From Pelorhabdus rhamnosifermentans (GTDB lineage Bacteria; Bacillota; Negativicutes; UMGS1260), in the NCBI RefSeq assembly GCF_018835585.1, contig NZ_JAHGVE010000034.1:1-35842 (forward strand): a DNA stretch of 35,842 bases, in the 5' to 3' direction. Shown here piece by piece: positions 1 to 6,415 of the stretch (position 1 is the first letter of the stretch; each line of letters starts with the position of its first letter). Position numbers and translations under genes: made by a program. The notes below the pieces were generated by a model. It saw only the letters and a list, made by a program, of their open reading frames with translations, made no database searches and was not told the origin of the DNA.

Positions 1-26
1 AAAATCAATGTGTTTCAGGTTCGTTC

Positions 27-46
27 TTTTTAGTCAGAACTAAAAA
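27..46. repeat. 8-bp palindrome beside the attachment core
   Basis: Perfect inverted repeat TTTTTAGT / ACTAAAAA with a 4-base CAGA loop, ten bases before the tRNA-like core. It could be a protein-binding site in the attachment region or a weak hairpin. Function is inference. Confidence 0.4.
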
Positions 47-56
47 TCTTTATTCA

Positions 57-97
57 CATTCAAGAGGTCACTGGTTCGAAACCAGTATACCCCACCA
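57..97 (+). other. 3' fragment of a tRNA-Ala gene; phage attachment (att) core
   Basis: The sequence reads as the 3' part of a tRNA: end of an anticodon loop, 3' anticodon stem (TCAAG), variable loop AGGTC, T-arm with ACTGG/CCAGT stem and 7-base TTCGAAA loop, acceptor strand ATACCCC, discriminator A and encoded CCA. It resembles bacterial tRNA-Ala(GGC). Bases 1-56 do not form the 5' half, so this is a fragment. Such fragments next to an integrase are attachment cores that rebuild the tRNA on integration. The isotype is by recall of similar tRNAs, not by search. Confidence 0.75.
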
Positions 98-108
98 GGA
101 AAACACAG

Positions 109-143
109 ATGGTTAAAGGCCGCAAAGCCTTTAACCATTTTTT
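109..143 (+). terminator. Intrinsic terminator after the tRNA fragment
   Basis: A 12-bp perfect stem (ATGGTTAAAGGC / GCCTTTAACCAT) with a CGCAAA loop is followed by a T tract. It points rightward, away from the tRNA 3' end, so it would terminate a reconstituted tRNA transcript and keep it from reading antisense into the integrase gene. Confidence 0.85.
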
Positions 144-157
144 GTTTATGTTAATAT

Positions 158-177
158 GTCCCTTACACGGTCCCTTA
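158..177. promoter_or_regulatory. Direct repeat GTCCCTTA x2, possible integrase arm sites
   Basis: GTCCCTTA occurs at 158-165 and again at 170-177, 12 bases apart, with a partial TGTCCTCTT at 209-217. They lie between the tRNA core and the end of the integrase gene, where tyrosine integrases bind arm-type sites. The repeat is seen; the role is inferred. Confidence 0.4.
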
Positions 178-231
178 TGACCAAATTTCGCATACATTTT
201 AACTAAAATGTCCTCTTGTAGTGTACAAAAA

Positions 232-1437
232 CTATTGTTTTTTAGCTTGTAATTTTAAACCGTCTAAAATATTTTGCATGACGTCGGCAGTTTGCTTTTC
301 TGCCGATTCGAGAGCGTGAATATAGGTGTTAGCGGTAAAGGATTTGTTGGCATGCCCTAATTTTTTGGATACAGCAGCAAGGTCTACACCGGATTTTAAA
401 AGATAACTGCCCATCATATGGCGTAATAAGTGAGGGGATACGTGTTGCAAAGCATTCTCTTTATAAAATCTTTCTAAAAAAGTCGTAAAACTATGCGGGT
501 GGCCAACTTTCCCATTGGCCTGTGAGAATACCCATTTTTCTGGTCCCACCGGATCATCCATACTCACAATTTTTTTGCGCTTGTTCCGACGCTTAGTTGC
601 GGCTTTTACTTCTTCTTTCCACTTTAGCAAAAGAGCAGTAATTTCCGGTGGCATAGATAATTTACGATTAGAATTATCACTTTTCGGTGGTTTTATATCA
701 AGACCTACCTTTGGCACATAGACAATCGCTCTGTTAATTTTAAGCCATGATTCATCTAAGTTTATATCTTGCCATTGAAGGCCAAAGACTTCCTCGCGAC
801 GCAGGCCCATTGTGAAGGCTAATAATACCCAAAGCCGATGCTTTGTAGTATCGGCTGTTAACACTGATAAAACCTTCGACATTTCTTCTTCGGTGAGTAT
901 TTTCTTTTGAGATTTTTCTACTTTTGGGGCTTTTAGTTTGCTTATAGGGTTGTCTATGAGGAATTCCCAACGTACAGCATTATTAAACAACTCCTTAAGC
1001 AGTACAAAATGCTTATGTATCGTATTTGAACTGAGCGGCTTGTCGTCGAAAGAAGCGTCTGGTGCGCTGATTTGGTCAATGAACGATAAAATATGTTTAG
1101 GCTTAATTTTGTCAATTCTCATAGCCCCCAAGACGGCCTCAATTCGGGTAAAAATGTTTTCGTTGTAATAAGCAGTAGACGCTTCAAGGTTATTCTCTAC
1201 ATGATGATGCTTCCAGTAGTCGTAGAATTCCTTAAGTGTCATTTTTTTATCACCAGCAAGCAAGGCTTTACCTTGCAAACAAGCAGCTTCAAATAATACA
1301 TATTGTTTTTCTGCTTCTTCGTCCGCTTCGACATGAATAGTTTTCGTATATACTCGCTGTGATTTATCGGCGTTATAGCCAGCGGCAACAGTTAGTAGAT
1401 AACTATTTTTGCCACGCTTCTTTATTTTTGATGGCAT
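232..1437 (-). CDS. int: Site-specific tyrosine recombinase (phage integrase)
   Basis: This 401-residue protein should catalyse integration and excision at the adjacent tRNA-Ala core. The N-terminal about 60 residues form an arm-binding-type domain, residues about 65-160 a SAM-like core-binding domain, and 180-395 the catalytic domain. The catalytic set is visible: R213 (in GLRREE), K252, H336-x-x-R339 (HLLRH), H362 (GHANKS) and nucleophile Y372 (NTYIH). Length is normal for the family. The ATG at 1437 has a strong AAGGAGGGAT site a few bases upstream. The gene points toward the att core, as is common in temperate phages of Firmicutes. It is probably transcribed leftward with the lysogeny genes or from its own promoter; none was evident. 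Confidence 0.97.
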   Translation of the reverse strand: MPSKIKKRGKNSYLLTVAAGYNADKSQRVYTKTIHVEADEEAEKQYVLFEAACLQGKALLAGDKKMTLKEFYDYWKHHHVENNLEASTAYYNENIFTRIEAVLGAMRIDKIKPKHILSFIDQISAPDASFDDKPLSSNTIHKHFVLLKELFNNAVRWEFLIDNPISKLKAPKVEKSQKKILTEEEMSKVLSVLTADTTKHRLWVLLAFTMGLRREEVFGLQWQDINLDESWLKINRAIVYVPKVGLDIKPPKSDNSNRKLSMPPEITALLLKWKEEVKAATKRRNKRKKIVSMDDPVGPEKWVFSQANGKVGHPHSFTTFLERFYKENALQHVSPHLLRHMMGSYLLKSGVDLAAVSKKLGHANKSFTANTYIHALESAEKQTADVMQNILDGLKLQAKKQ

Positions 1438-1448
1438 ACTATCCCTCC

Positions 1449-1814
1449 TTATCTTATGATTGCCCTATATCCTGCATTTTGTGCATCTCTTTCTGTGAAA
1501 AACCATTGAGCAACGTGGGTTGTCCGATTATAGTATCGGTCGTCTGGCAGGTGATAAATTTTTACGCCTTTCTTATCAATATGTCCTTTGATTCCCTCGC
1601 CATTAGGTCCTGTACCTGTTATTCTGTGTTCTTGCACTTTCGGCTTTTCTACAGGTGCCGGAGTCACTTGTTGCGTTTGTACCGGAGTAGAATTTACAGC
1701 TTGAGTTTGAGATGGAGACTGTTGCGGCGAAGGCGCTTGTGTATTATTACCACAACCGAATATAGAAAAAGAAAATAAAACAGATAGAATAAGTGCTATT
1801 GCCTTAGCTTTCAT
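1449..1814 (-). CDS. Lipoprotein with C-terminal sunset-type domain (lysogenic conversion)
   Basis: The 121-residue product begins with a signal peptide and a lipobox (SIFGC, lipidated Cys at 21), so it should be anchored on the outer face of the cytoplasmic membrane or on an outer membrane. A proline/glutamine/threonine-rich linker (about 24-58) follows. The C-terminal about 55 residues (GEGIKGHIDKKGVKIYHLP... to AGYRAIIR) resemble the small domain NCBI calls sunset domain, often attached to extracellular nucleases; no nuclease domain is present here. The start has a GGAG site lying in the end of the upstream gene, only 5 bases away, implying translational coupling. Position between integrase and repressor is typical of genes expressed from the prophage. 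Confidence 0.75.
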   Translation of the reverse strand: MKAKAIALILSVLFSFSIFGCGNNTQAPSPQQSPSQTQAVNSTPVQTQQVTPAPVEKPKVQEHRITGTGPNGEGIKGHIDKKGVKIYHLPDDRYYNRTTHVAQWFFTERDAQNAGYRAIIR

Positions 1815-1819
1815 TCGGA

Positions 1820-2305
1820 TTAGCTCCGATCATAGACAGTCTTCCAATTGTTTAAGATATAGTCCATTAAACGATGTTGCCATCCTTCTGAGTTAGAACC
1901 AGGAATAATTGGCTTCCACGGTTGATAAGTGTCATCAAATTCATGAATTAGGTTTCCGTCAGACGAATACCAACAATCGTCTAATTCCTTTATTTTACTT
2001 GAGCTCACTTTAATTTGATAATGAGTTAGTTTGTGATCAAAATTTGCAAGTTTATTTTTTATATATTCAGAATCAACTCTGTCAATTATTTCTTGAGCAG
2101 CTTCGGGTGAGAATACAGTTTTTATCCATACGTCAATTACATCTGTATTTACATGACCAGAACTATTATCAAATTTGATTGTATTCTTATCGAAAAAATA
2201 CCCAACTTTATCAGTAGACCACATCCATTGGTATCTTTCATAGGCAGATGAAACTGGTAAAATAATGATTAATAAAAGTAAGACTAAGAATATTATTTTC
2301 TTCAT
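1820..2305 (-). CDS. Exported protein of unknown function
   Basis: The 161-residue protein has a clear N-terminal signal peptide (MKK, hydrophobic stretch about 4-20, SSA-Y cleavage). The mature part carries a Y-x-D-K-x-T-I-K pattern near residue 38 reminiscent of surface-adhesin-E-like exported proteins of Negativicutes, but I cannot assign a family with confidence. The ATG follows GGGAGGGG with a 9-base gap. It is in an operon with the lipoprotein gene just downstream, so both are probably made by the lysogen and act outside the cytoplasm. Confidence 0.7.
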   Translation of the reverse strand: MKKIIFLVLLLLIIILPVSSAYERYQWMWSTDKVGYFFDKNTIKFDNSSGHVNTDVIDVWIKTVFSPEAAQEIIDRVDSEYIKNKLANFDHKLTHYQIKVSSSKIKELDDCWYSSDGNLIHEFDDTYQPWKPIIPGSNSEGWQHRLMDYILNNWKTVYDRS

Positions 2306-2325
2306 ACTTTTTCATCCCCTCCCAA

Positions 2326-2341
2326 AACATAAAGACACAGC
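2326..2341. repeat. 16-bp direct repeat AACATAAAGACACAGC, copy 1 (copy 2 at 2586-2601)
   Basis: The same 16 bases occur at 2326-2341 and 2586-2601, each being one arm of a terminator-like hairpin. The two copies bracket the small gene at 2400-2552, so a duplicated terminator flanks it. Confidence 0.8.
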
Positions 2342-2357
2342 CTGTTGTTATGTCTTT
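2331..2357 (-). terminator. Terminator-like hairpin after the small gene 2400-2552
   Basis: AAAGACA pairs with TGTCTTT (7 bp), with a short T-rich stretch (ATGTTTTGG) following on the minus strand. It is weaker than its sister at 2591-2625, so some readthrough into the exported-protein operon is likely. Confidence 0.5.
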
Positions 2358-2399
2358 TGTTATAACGTGACCTATGCCTTATTTATCCGGCGCAGGGTT

Positions 2400-2552
2400 C
2401 TATATCTTAAATATTTTGTTAATGATGTAAGCTAGAATTAATACTATTATAAAGCCAAATGATATATCGGATTGATGTCCATGATAGCCACGTGCCAAAC
2501 AAATCGTTGGTAAGCTAACAAATATTAAAAGACAAAATAATTGTTTTTTCAT
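2400..2552 (-). CDS. Small membrane or secreted protein (50 aa)
   Basis: A 50-residue open reading frame starts MKKQLFCLLIFVSLPTICLA, a good signal-peptide-like segment, followed by a short polar stretch rich in His (RGYHGHQSD) and a second hydrophobic helix (about 31-47), ending in a basic tail (NKIFKI). The start is preceded by AAGGTG at 8 bases. It fills the gap between the repressor operon and the exported-protein operon and shares their orientation. Function unknown; possibly a bitopic membrane peptide made by the lysogen. Confidence 0.6.
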   Translation of the reverse strand: MKKQLFCLLIFVSLPTICLARGYHGHQSDISFGFIIVLILAYIINKIFKI

Positions 2553-2590
2553 TTAATTATCACCTTGATAATATAACTTCTCTTAAACAT

Positions 2591-2625
2591 AAAGACACAG
2601 CATGTCCCATCAGTGCTGTGTCTTT
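2591..2625 (-). terminator. Terminator of the repressor/ImmA operon
   Basis: A 12-bp perfect stem, AAAGACACAGCA / TGCTGTGTCTTT, lies just after the ImmA-like gene on the minus strand, with a modest T-rich tail (ATGTTTAAG). Near-symmetrical, so it may act on both strands. Confidence 0.7.
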
Positions 2626-2633
2626 TGCTGCGT

Positions 2634-3071
2634 CTAAGTTAATGTTTTTACACCAAATAGTCTAAGACGAAATGCCGCAAACTCATTAGTGACATCGAAA
2701 TGTTCAGCAAGCTCCCAGGGTTCATATAGCCCGCTCTTTATAGCGTCAAGTAGATCATGTTCTGGTATCAAATAATTTGCGGCCCATTTAAGTGCTTTGT
2801 ATTCTGTTCTGGTTATCTCAGTTCGTTCTGAATAGCAATAAAATTCACGGTTGCGAGGAATGCATATACCAGCGCTTGTGAAGTGGTGTCCAAGTTCTTC
2901 GGCCATAATACATCTTTTTTCTGATTCATTTTGTATATAAGTACTTAATCCAATTACAGCTGCGGAAGTGTCAGCATTCTCCAAATACACTCCATACAAT
3001 GGTGGAGATAGTGGAAACGTTGAGGTGAGGACGCCTTCTTGCGCAGCCAGTGCAAGCATTTTATTCACCAT
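2634..3071 (-). CDS. ImmA/IrrE-family metallopeptidase
   Basis: The 145-residue protein carries the family's metal-site region as AEELGHH (residues 57-63), a variant of HExxH in which the first His is Ala; this form is common among Firmicute phage members. A downstream E-Y-K-A-x-x-W-A-A-N-Y-L-I-P segment (about 90-103) matches the conserved third-ligand helix. In ICEBs1, ImmA cleaves the partner repressor ImmR to trigger induction. Here the gene lies 17 bases after the CI-like repressor in the same operon, so it probably inactivates that repressor. The SD (GGGGAGGGG) lies very close to the first ATG, so the second codon (GTG) or Met5 could be the true start. Confidence 0.88.
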   Translation of the reverse strand: MVNKMLALAAQEGVLTSTFPLSPPLYGVYLENADTSAAVIGLSTYIQNESEKRCIMAEELGHHFTSAGICIPRNREFYCYSERTEITRTEYKALKWAANYLIPEHDLLDAIKSGLYEPWELAEHFDVTNEFAAFRLRLFGVKTLT

Positions 3072-3088
3072 ATCCCCTCCCCAGGGGC

Positions 3089-3430
3089 TTAATCAAATTT
3101 TAGGCCATGCTTTTCATATAAAAATTTTTTGAATTCTTCTAAAGATTTTCTCGCTTCCTCAGGTAGTTGTTTGGTTGGATCATCAGTACGATGAGCCGCT
3201 ATTGTGTCAATTTTATATCCTTTGGGGTCATTTGTTCTTCCAAGCAAGTAGTCCGTAGTGCACTGAAAATATTCTGCTATGCGCAAAAGAGTTTTATTGT
3301 CTGGTTCTCTTTTTCCAGATTCATATAAAGAAATAGTTGATTCAGCTACGCCAATTGCTTCACCAAATTGGGCTTGTGTCAATCCACGTTTGTTCCTGAG
3401 TTTTCGAATGTTATCACCAAGAATAGACAT
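3089..3430 (-). CDS. CI-like phage repressor (XRE family)
   Basis: Residues 7-62 are a classic XRE helix-turn-helix (IRKLRNKRGLTQAQFGEAIG, then STISLYESGKREPD and a closing YFQCTTDYLLG). The C-terminal 50 residues are short and charged; there is no LexA-type peptidase domain, so induction should depend on the ImmA-like partner rather than on self-cleavage. GAGGTGATACA precedes the ATG. It is divergent from a Cro-like gene, and the region between them holds several GCAAAG half-sites, the probable operators. It is expected to silence the early operon in the lysogen. Confidence 0.92.
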   Translation of the reverse strand: MSILGDNIRKLRNKRGLTQAQFGEAIGVAESTISLYESGKREPDNKTLLRIAEYFQCTTDYLLGRTNDPKGYKIDTIAAHRTDDPTKQLPEEARKSLEEFKKFLYEKHGLKFD

Positions 3431-3450
3431 TGTATCACCTCACTAACTTT

Positions 3451-3559
3451 ACTATACGCAAAGAAACATAAAAAATCACGTGACAATATGCAAAGAAAAT
3501 ACTTGACGAAATGCAAAGTTGGAGTATAATAAAATCAAAGATTGCAATTTGCAAAGTTA
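3451..3559. promoter_or_regulatory. Immunity operator region: four GCAAAG half-sites
   Basis: GCAAAG occurs in the same orientation at 3458, 3490, 3513 and 3551 (contexts ACGCAAAGAAA, ATGCAAAGAAA, ATGCAAAGTTG, TTGCAAAGTTA). The third lies in the spacer of the rightward promoter. A leftward -10 (TATAGT, 3456-3451 on the minus strand) with a poor -35 may serve the repressor. The same motif recurs as a perfect palindrome at 3771-3797. Repeats are seen; binding by the two XRE proteins is inferred. Confidence 0.7.
3503..3530 (+). promoter_or_regulatory. Early rightward promoter
   Basis: TTGACG (3503-3508), 16-base spacer, TATAAT (3525-3530): a near-consensus sigma-A promoter driving the Cro-like gene and early operon. 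An ATGCAAAGTT half-site occupies the spacer, so repressor binding would block polymerase. Confidence 0.85.
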
Positions 3560-3572
3560 GGAGGCGATAGAC

Positions 3573-3836
3573 ATGAGTAAATTAGAGAATATTACCTTAC
3601 AAAAAATGTTGAATAGAGCTGGAATAAAGCAAAAGGAAATGGCTCAATTACTGAATATTAGTGAGAGTGGCTTATCTTTGAAGCTTTCAGGGAAGAGGGA
3701 AATGAGTATTGAAGAAGCAGGTATTATTGCAGATAAACTTCAAACCACGGCGGACCAGATTAGACATGCCCTCAACTTTGCAAAATGCAAAGTTGAGTTA
3801 TCTTCCTATCCAACCGACATGCGTCAAACTGGCTAA
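3573..3836 (+). CDS. Cro-like XRE regulator
   Basis: The 87-residue protein is essentially one helix-turn-helix (residues about 8-62: QKMLNRAGIKQKEMAQLLNI, then ESGLSLKLSGKREMS). It is the first gene of the early operon, divergent from the repressor, with GGAGG nine bases before the ATG. It is expected to compete with the CI-like repressor for the GCAAAG operators and favour lytic growth. The 3' end of the gene carries a perfect 12-bp palindrome of the operator motif, so the gene body itself may be bound. Confidence 0.85.
   Translation: MSKLENITLQKMLNRAGIKQKEMAQLLNISESGLSLKLSGKREMSIEEAGIIADKLQTTADQIRHALNFAKCKVELSSYPTDMRQTG
3771..3797. promoter_or_regulatory. Perfect palindromic operator inside the cro-like gene
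   Basis: CTCAACTTTGCA, three-base spacer AAA, then TGCAAAGTTGAG: a perfect 12-bp inverted repeat. Each arm contains the TGCAAAGTT half-site found upstream of the gene. No T tract follows, so a terminator is unlikely. It is probably a high-affinity operator for the CI-like or Cro-like protein, or a roadblock site. Confidence 0.65.
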
Positions 3837-3869
3837 TACATATTACCAACAGCGAAGGAGGTGGAAAAA

Positions 3870-4058
3870 TTGGCTAATCAACAATCCGGTGAAGTTGATC
3901 GCGGTGTTCGTCAGATAACTACTGAATTCATACATGAATTTGCTGAGTTAAACTTGGCGATTGTCAAAGATTTGCGGAAATCTGCTCTAGAAGACGTAAA
4001 GCCAGAATTGCTTCATGAATTAAGAGAAAACGCCCAGGCATTAGACAGTTTTATTTAA
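3870..4058 (+). CDS. Small early protein of unknown function
   Basis: I choose the TTG at 3870 because AAGGAGG (3855-3861) lies 8 bases before it; the in-frame GTG at 3861 overlaps the ribosome site itself. The 62-residue product (MANQQSGEVDRG...) is acidic and helical, with an amphipathic stretch (TEFIHEFAELNLAIVKDLRK) and no recognised domain. Second gene of the early operon, between regulators, so a small regulatory or anti-host role is possible but unproven. Confidence 0.6.
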   Translation: MANQQSGEVDRGVRQITTEFIHEFAELNLAIVKDLRKSALEDVKPELLHELRENAQALDSFI

Positions 4059-4064
4059 TCAGCT

Positions 4065-4238
4065 TTATTTTTTAATAGAAGCAGTTGAAACAGTCTGGTA
4101 CACTGCCGAAAATGCTTTACAAACTTCTTCTACATAGGTACTATTCAAGCTTTCACGCGTTTCTTTGCTGGTAGGGGTGAGCTTACCATTTTGGATCATA
4201 GCAACAAGTATTTCTTTAGTAATTTCTTCATAAGTCAT
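4065..4238 (-). CDS. Small conserved-type phage protein, antisense to the early operon
   Basis: The reading frame extends to 4322, but the ATG at 4238 has a GAAAGGAAAC ribosome site and gives a compact 57-residue product (MTYEEITKEILVAMIQNGKL... AFSAVYQTVSTASIKK). This layout (MTYEEITKEI... E-V-x-K-A-x-x-x-x-Y-x-T-V) resembles small helical proteins seen in Firmicute phages and integrative elements; function unknown. It opposes the surrounding early genes and ends 6 bases from the end of the preceding plus-strand gene, so it may be expressed in the lysogen or limit early transcription. Confidence 0.6.
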   Translation of the reverse strand: MTYEEITKEILVAMIQNGKLTPTSKETRESLNSTYVEEVCKAFSAVYQTVSTASIKK

Positions 4239-4350
4239 TTTTGTTTCCTTTCCGCCTGGGCGCAATATCAGCCTTCGACAAAAGAAAGTAAAATCCTGTA
4301 AAAACGATTGTTTATTCGACATGCGGCGGACCGAGTGAGGGGGTGAGGTC

Positions 4351-4455
4351 GTGAAGTGGTTATGGAAGTTACGTTACTGGCTGCTAGACAGAAAGCGCCG
4401 GCAACGCAAAGTTATTGCCTGGCGCGGGTATTTTGCCCGGGGAGGACAGTGGTAA
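4351..4455 (+). CDS. Very small basic protein (34 aa)
   Basis: GTG start preceded by a GGGGGTGAGG site gives a 34-residue Arg/Lys/Trp-rich peptide (KWLWKLRYWLLDRKRRQRKV). It lies in the 300-base gap before the CII-like gene. The good ribosome site and strongly biased composition support it, but it may be a leader peptide or chance frame. Confidence 0.4.
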   Translation: MKWLWKLRYWLLDRKRRQRKVIAWRGYFARGGQW

Positions 4456-4532
4456 AGGAAAGGATTGATTTTAGTTTATCATGCATTTTTGTCAAATTGA
4501 TATTCGTTATTCCGACAAAGGAGGTGAAAATC

Positions 4533-5117
4533 ATGGATATTGCAATGCTTTCAACGATGATTACACCAGATATGTTTCAAAATGTTAATGATATGCTGCA
4601 GTTGGCTATAGCTTGCTGTGATAGACCGCCAAAAGCAATAGCTGCGGATATAGGCTATTCAGTTGATTCGATTTATTCAGCATTGAAAGGCTCACGCAGT
4701 ATACCAGTCAAGGCAAGACAGAAATTGTCGCAGGTAAACTTTATTGCAGCAGCAGCCGTGGCTATGGAAGCTACAGGATTTAAAAGGCTTTTTGGCTATC
4801 AAAAAGTGGACAGGCATGTTCAGTCAATGATTATTCGGCTTAAACGGCAGGATAAAGAAATATCGGGAGTGTTAAATGAATTACCTGAAATGTTGTTAGA
4901 CAAGAATTCTTACGAAGATCTTACTGCTGATGAAGTAAATCAAATTACAATTATTGCCTGCCGTTTGGTCGATAGGGCTAATGGAACTATAAATCTAGTC
5001 ATGGAACTTGAAACACGATACAAGCTAGGCTTGACCGGATATTTGCAGGGAAAAGAAAAAGCCGCCTGTGTTGGAGCACAGACGACTTTTACGGGCAAAA
5101 CAAATTCAATTAATTAA
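4533..5117 (+). CDS. CII-like phage regulatory protein
   Basis: The ATG at 4533 follows AAAGGAGGTG at 7 bases; the longer upstream frame lacks a site. The 194-residue product has an N-terminal putative DNA-binding region (residues about 15-60: LAIACCDRPPKAIAADIGYS with SVDSIYSALKGSRSIPV) followed by ATGFKRLFGYQ and a helical C-terminal half. This arrangement resembles phage CII/YqaH-type regulators in which a helix-turn-helix precedes an LxxIxxxTGxxxLL-like segment. It could decide lysogeny or control replication genes. The 3' end contains an imperfect GC-rich hairpin (about 5056-5093) inside the coding frame. Confidence 0.55.
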   Translation: MDIAMLSTMITPDMFQNVNDMLQLAIACCDRPPKAIAADIGYSVDSIYSALKGSRSIPVKARQKLSQVNFIAAAAVAMEATGFKRLFGYQKVDRHVQSMIIRLKRQDKEISGVLNELPEMLLDKNSYEDLTADEVNQITIIACRLVDRANGTINLVMELETRYKLGLTGYLQGKEKAACVGAQTTFTGKTNSIN

Positions 5118-5160
5118 AGTATAGCACGAAGGAAAACAGTGGTCAAACAGGAGGTGCAAA

Positions 5161-5415
5161 ATGCTCACGGTTCAAAGTTTCGCAGAAGAAAAAAATATTT
5201 CAAAACCGGTTCTTGATACTTGGATTTATCGGCACGGCTTGCCAGTGGTACGAATCGGCCGGCGCAATTATATTGACGAACGCGATTTTGATGATTGGAT
5301 TGCAGCGCATAAGCAGGTAGTTACAGCAAAGCCGAAAGAGCGCAGCACACAATTAGCGATTCCGAAGCAATGTCGAAAGTCGGGTATTCTGGCAAAAATG
5401 CACCGGATTTATTGA
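5161..5415 (+). CDS. Excisionase-like helix-turn-helix protein
   Basis: The 84-residue product reads as a winged-helix of the MerR/AlpA/HTH_17 type: TVQSFAEEKNISKPVLDTWI, a RHGLPVVRIGRRNYIDERDF wing and a DDWIAAH helix, then a basic tail. Such proteins act as excisionases or small regulators. Perfect AGGAGGTG ribosome site. In a phage with a tyrosine integrase it is the best candidate for the recombination directionality factor, though it is far from int and in the opposite transcription unit, as expected for an induction-only gene. Confidence 0.7.
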   Translation: MLTVQSFAEEKNISKPVLDTWIYRHGLPVVRIGRRNYIDERDFDDWIAAHKQVVTAKPKERSTQLAIPKQCRKSGILAKMHRIY

Positions 5416-5429
5416 GGAGAGAGAAGATC

Positions 5430-5588
5430 ATGAGCGAGCCTATATGGAAAATCAACCGATGTCTAGAATTGGCTGATCATTTCGAAAGCCTAACCGAGGA
5501 AGAAGCGCGTTTCCTGCTCTGGTTAGCGGGATGGGATATATGGACTATGAAACAGTTTTTGAGCGTAGCAAGCAAATATAAGAAATGA
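5430..5588 (+). CDS. Small protein of unknown function (52 aa)
   Basis: The frame is open from 5370, but the ATG at 5430 has GAGGAGAGAG at the right distance and avoids overlap with the upstream gene. Product: MSEPIWKINRCLELADHFESL..., acidic with a Trp-rich C-terminal part (LLWLAGWDIWTMKQFL). No family recognised. It lies in a tight run of small early genes. Confidence 0.55.
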   Translation: MSEPIWKINRCLELADHFESLTEEEARFLLWLAGWDIWTMKQFLSVASKYKK

Positions 5589-5615
5589 GGCTAAAAATTT
5601 GGGAGGGAAAGCATA

Positions 5616-5792
5616 ATGAGTCTTGATGATTATGGCTTTAGTGATTACTGGATAACGGGCGATCCGAATATGTTGGCGCCAGTTATCAGGAACAACTGGG
5701 CATATGAAAAGGTTCCATATGATCCGTCATTTGAACAAAAGGTCAGAGACAATGAGAGATATGATAGCTCTGTAAAATGGGGTAACGAGTGA
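5616..5792 (+). CDS. Small protein of unknown function (58 aa)
   Basis: A 58-residue frame with ribosome site GGGAGGGAAAG and ATG at 5616. The product is acidic and aromatic-rich (MSLDDYGFSDYWITGDPNML...), without recognised motifs. Its TGA overlaps the ATG of the P-loop ATPase gene (TGATG), so translation of the two is probably coupled and the small protein may work with the ATPase. Confidence 0.6.
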   Translation: MSLDDYGFSDYWITGDPNMLAPVIRNNWAYEKVPYDPSFEQKVRDNERYDSSVKWGNE

Positions 5793-6400
5793 TGGGGATT
5801 CCGGTCATGATTTTAGGTGAGTCTGGTTCTGGAAAAAGCACATCAATGAGAAACTTCGATATAAGCGAAGTTGGCATATTCAATGTTGCAAGCAAACCAT
5901 TGCCTTTTAGAAAGAAATTAAACAAGGTCGACGGTGCAACCTATCAACTGATTGAAAAATGTTTGTCTAAAGCAAAATTGAAACGGTATGTAATAGATGA
6001 TAGTCAATACCTAATGGCCTTTGAAATGTTTGATAAGGCCAAAGTAACCGGGTACAACAAGTTCACTGATATGGCATTAAATTTCAAAGGATTAATTGAT
6101 TTCGTAATTAAAAAAACACCGCCTAATTGTATCGTCTACTTTTTGCATCACACGCAAAAAACTGATTTAGGCATTAAAGCTAAAACGGTAGGCAAGATGT
6201 TAGATGATCAATTAACGGTAGAAGGACTTTTTAGTATCGTGTTACGGACTAAGTATGAGAGCGGCAGATATAGTTTTGTAACCCAAACGGATGGGACGGA
6301 CACTGTTAAGTCACCCATGGATATGTTTGAAAGGGAAATTGATAATGATTTGAAGTTCGTTGATGAAAAGATACGTGAATACTGGGAACTAAACAAATAA
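5792..6400 (+). CDS. Phage P-loop ATPase (AAA_24/Sak4-like nucleotide-binding protein)
   Basis: The 202-residue protein has a Walker A motif GESGSGKST (residues 9-17), a Walker B VIDD (67-70) and a downstream FLHHTQ segment, in a compact RecA-like fold. This fits the phage nucleotide-binding family often found beside single-strand-binding genes and thought to act in recombination or replication (Sak4-like annealing). The next gene encodes an SSB-like protein, the pairing expected. The start is taken as the ATG overlapping the previous stop; a GTG one codon earlier is possible. Confidence 0.8.
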   Translation: MGIPVMILGESGSGKSTSMRNFDISEVGIFNVASKPLPFRKKLNKVDGATYQLIEKCLSKAKLKRYVIDDSQYLMAFEMFDKAKVTGYNKFTDMALNFKGLIDFVIKKTPPNCIVYFLHHTQKTDLGIKAKTVGKMLDDQLTVEGLFSIVLRTKYESGRYSFVTQTDGTDTVKSPMDMFEREIDNDLKFVDEKIREYWELNK

Positions 6401-6415
6401 AGGAGATTGATGATT

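Noticed and set aside
1-56. 5' half of the tRNA gene
   Set aside because: No acceptor strand, D-arm or 5' anticodon stem can be made to pair with the 3' fragment.
5056-5093. Terminator-like hairpin inside the CII-like gene
   Set aside because: Imperfect stem (mispairs in the middle) and a short T tract within an intact coding frame; not convincing as a terminator.
5743-5925. Open frame on the minus strand opposite the P-loop ATPase
   Set aside because: It runs antisense to a gene with clear Walker motifs and has no ribosome site; a shadow frame.
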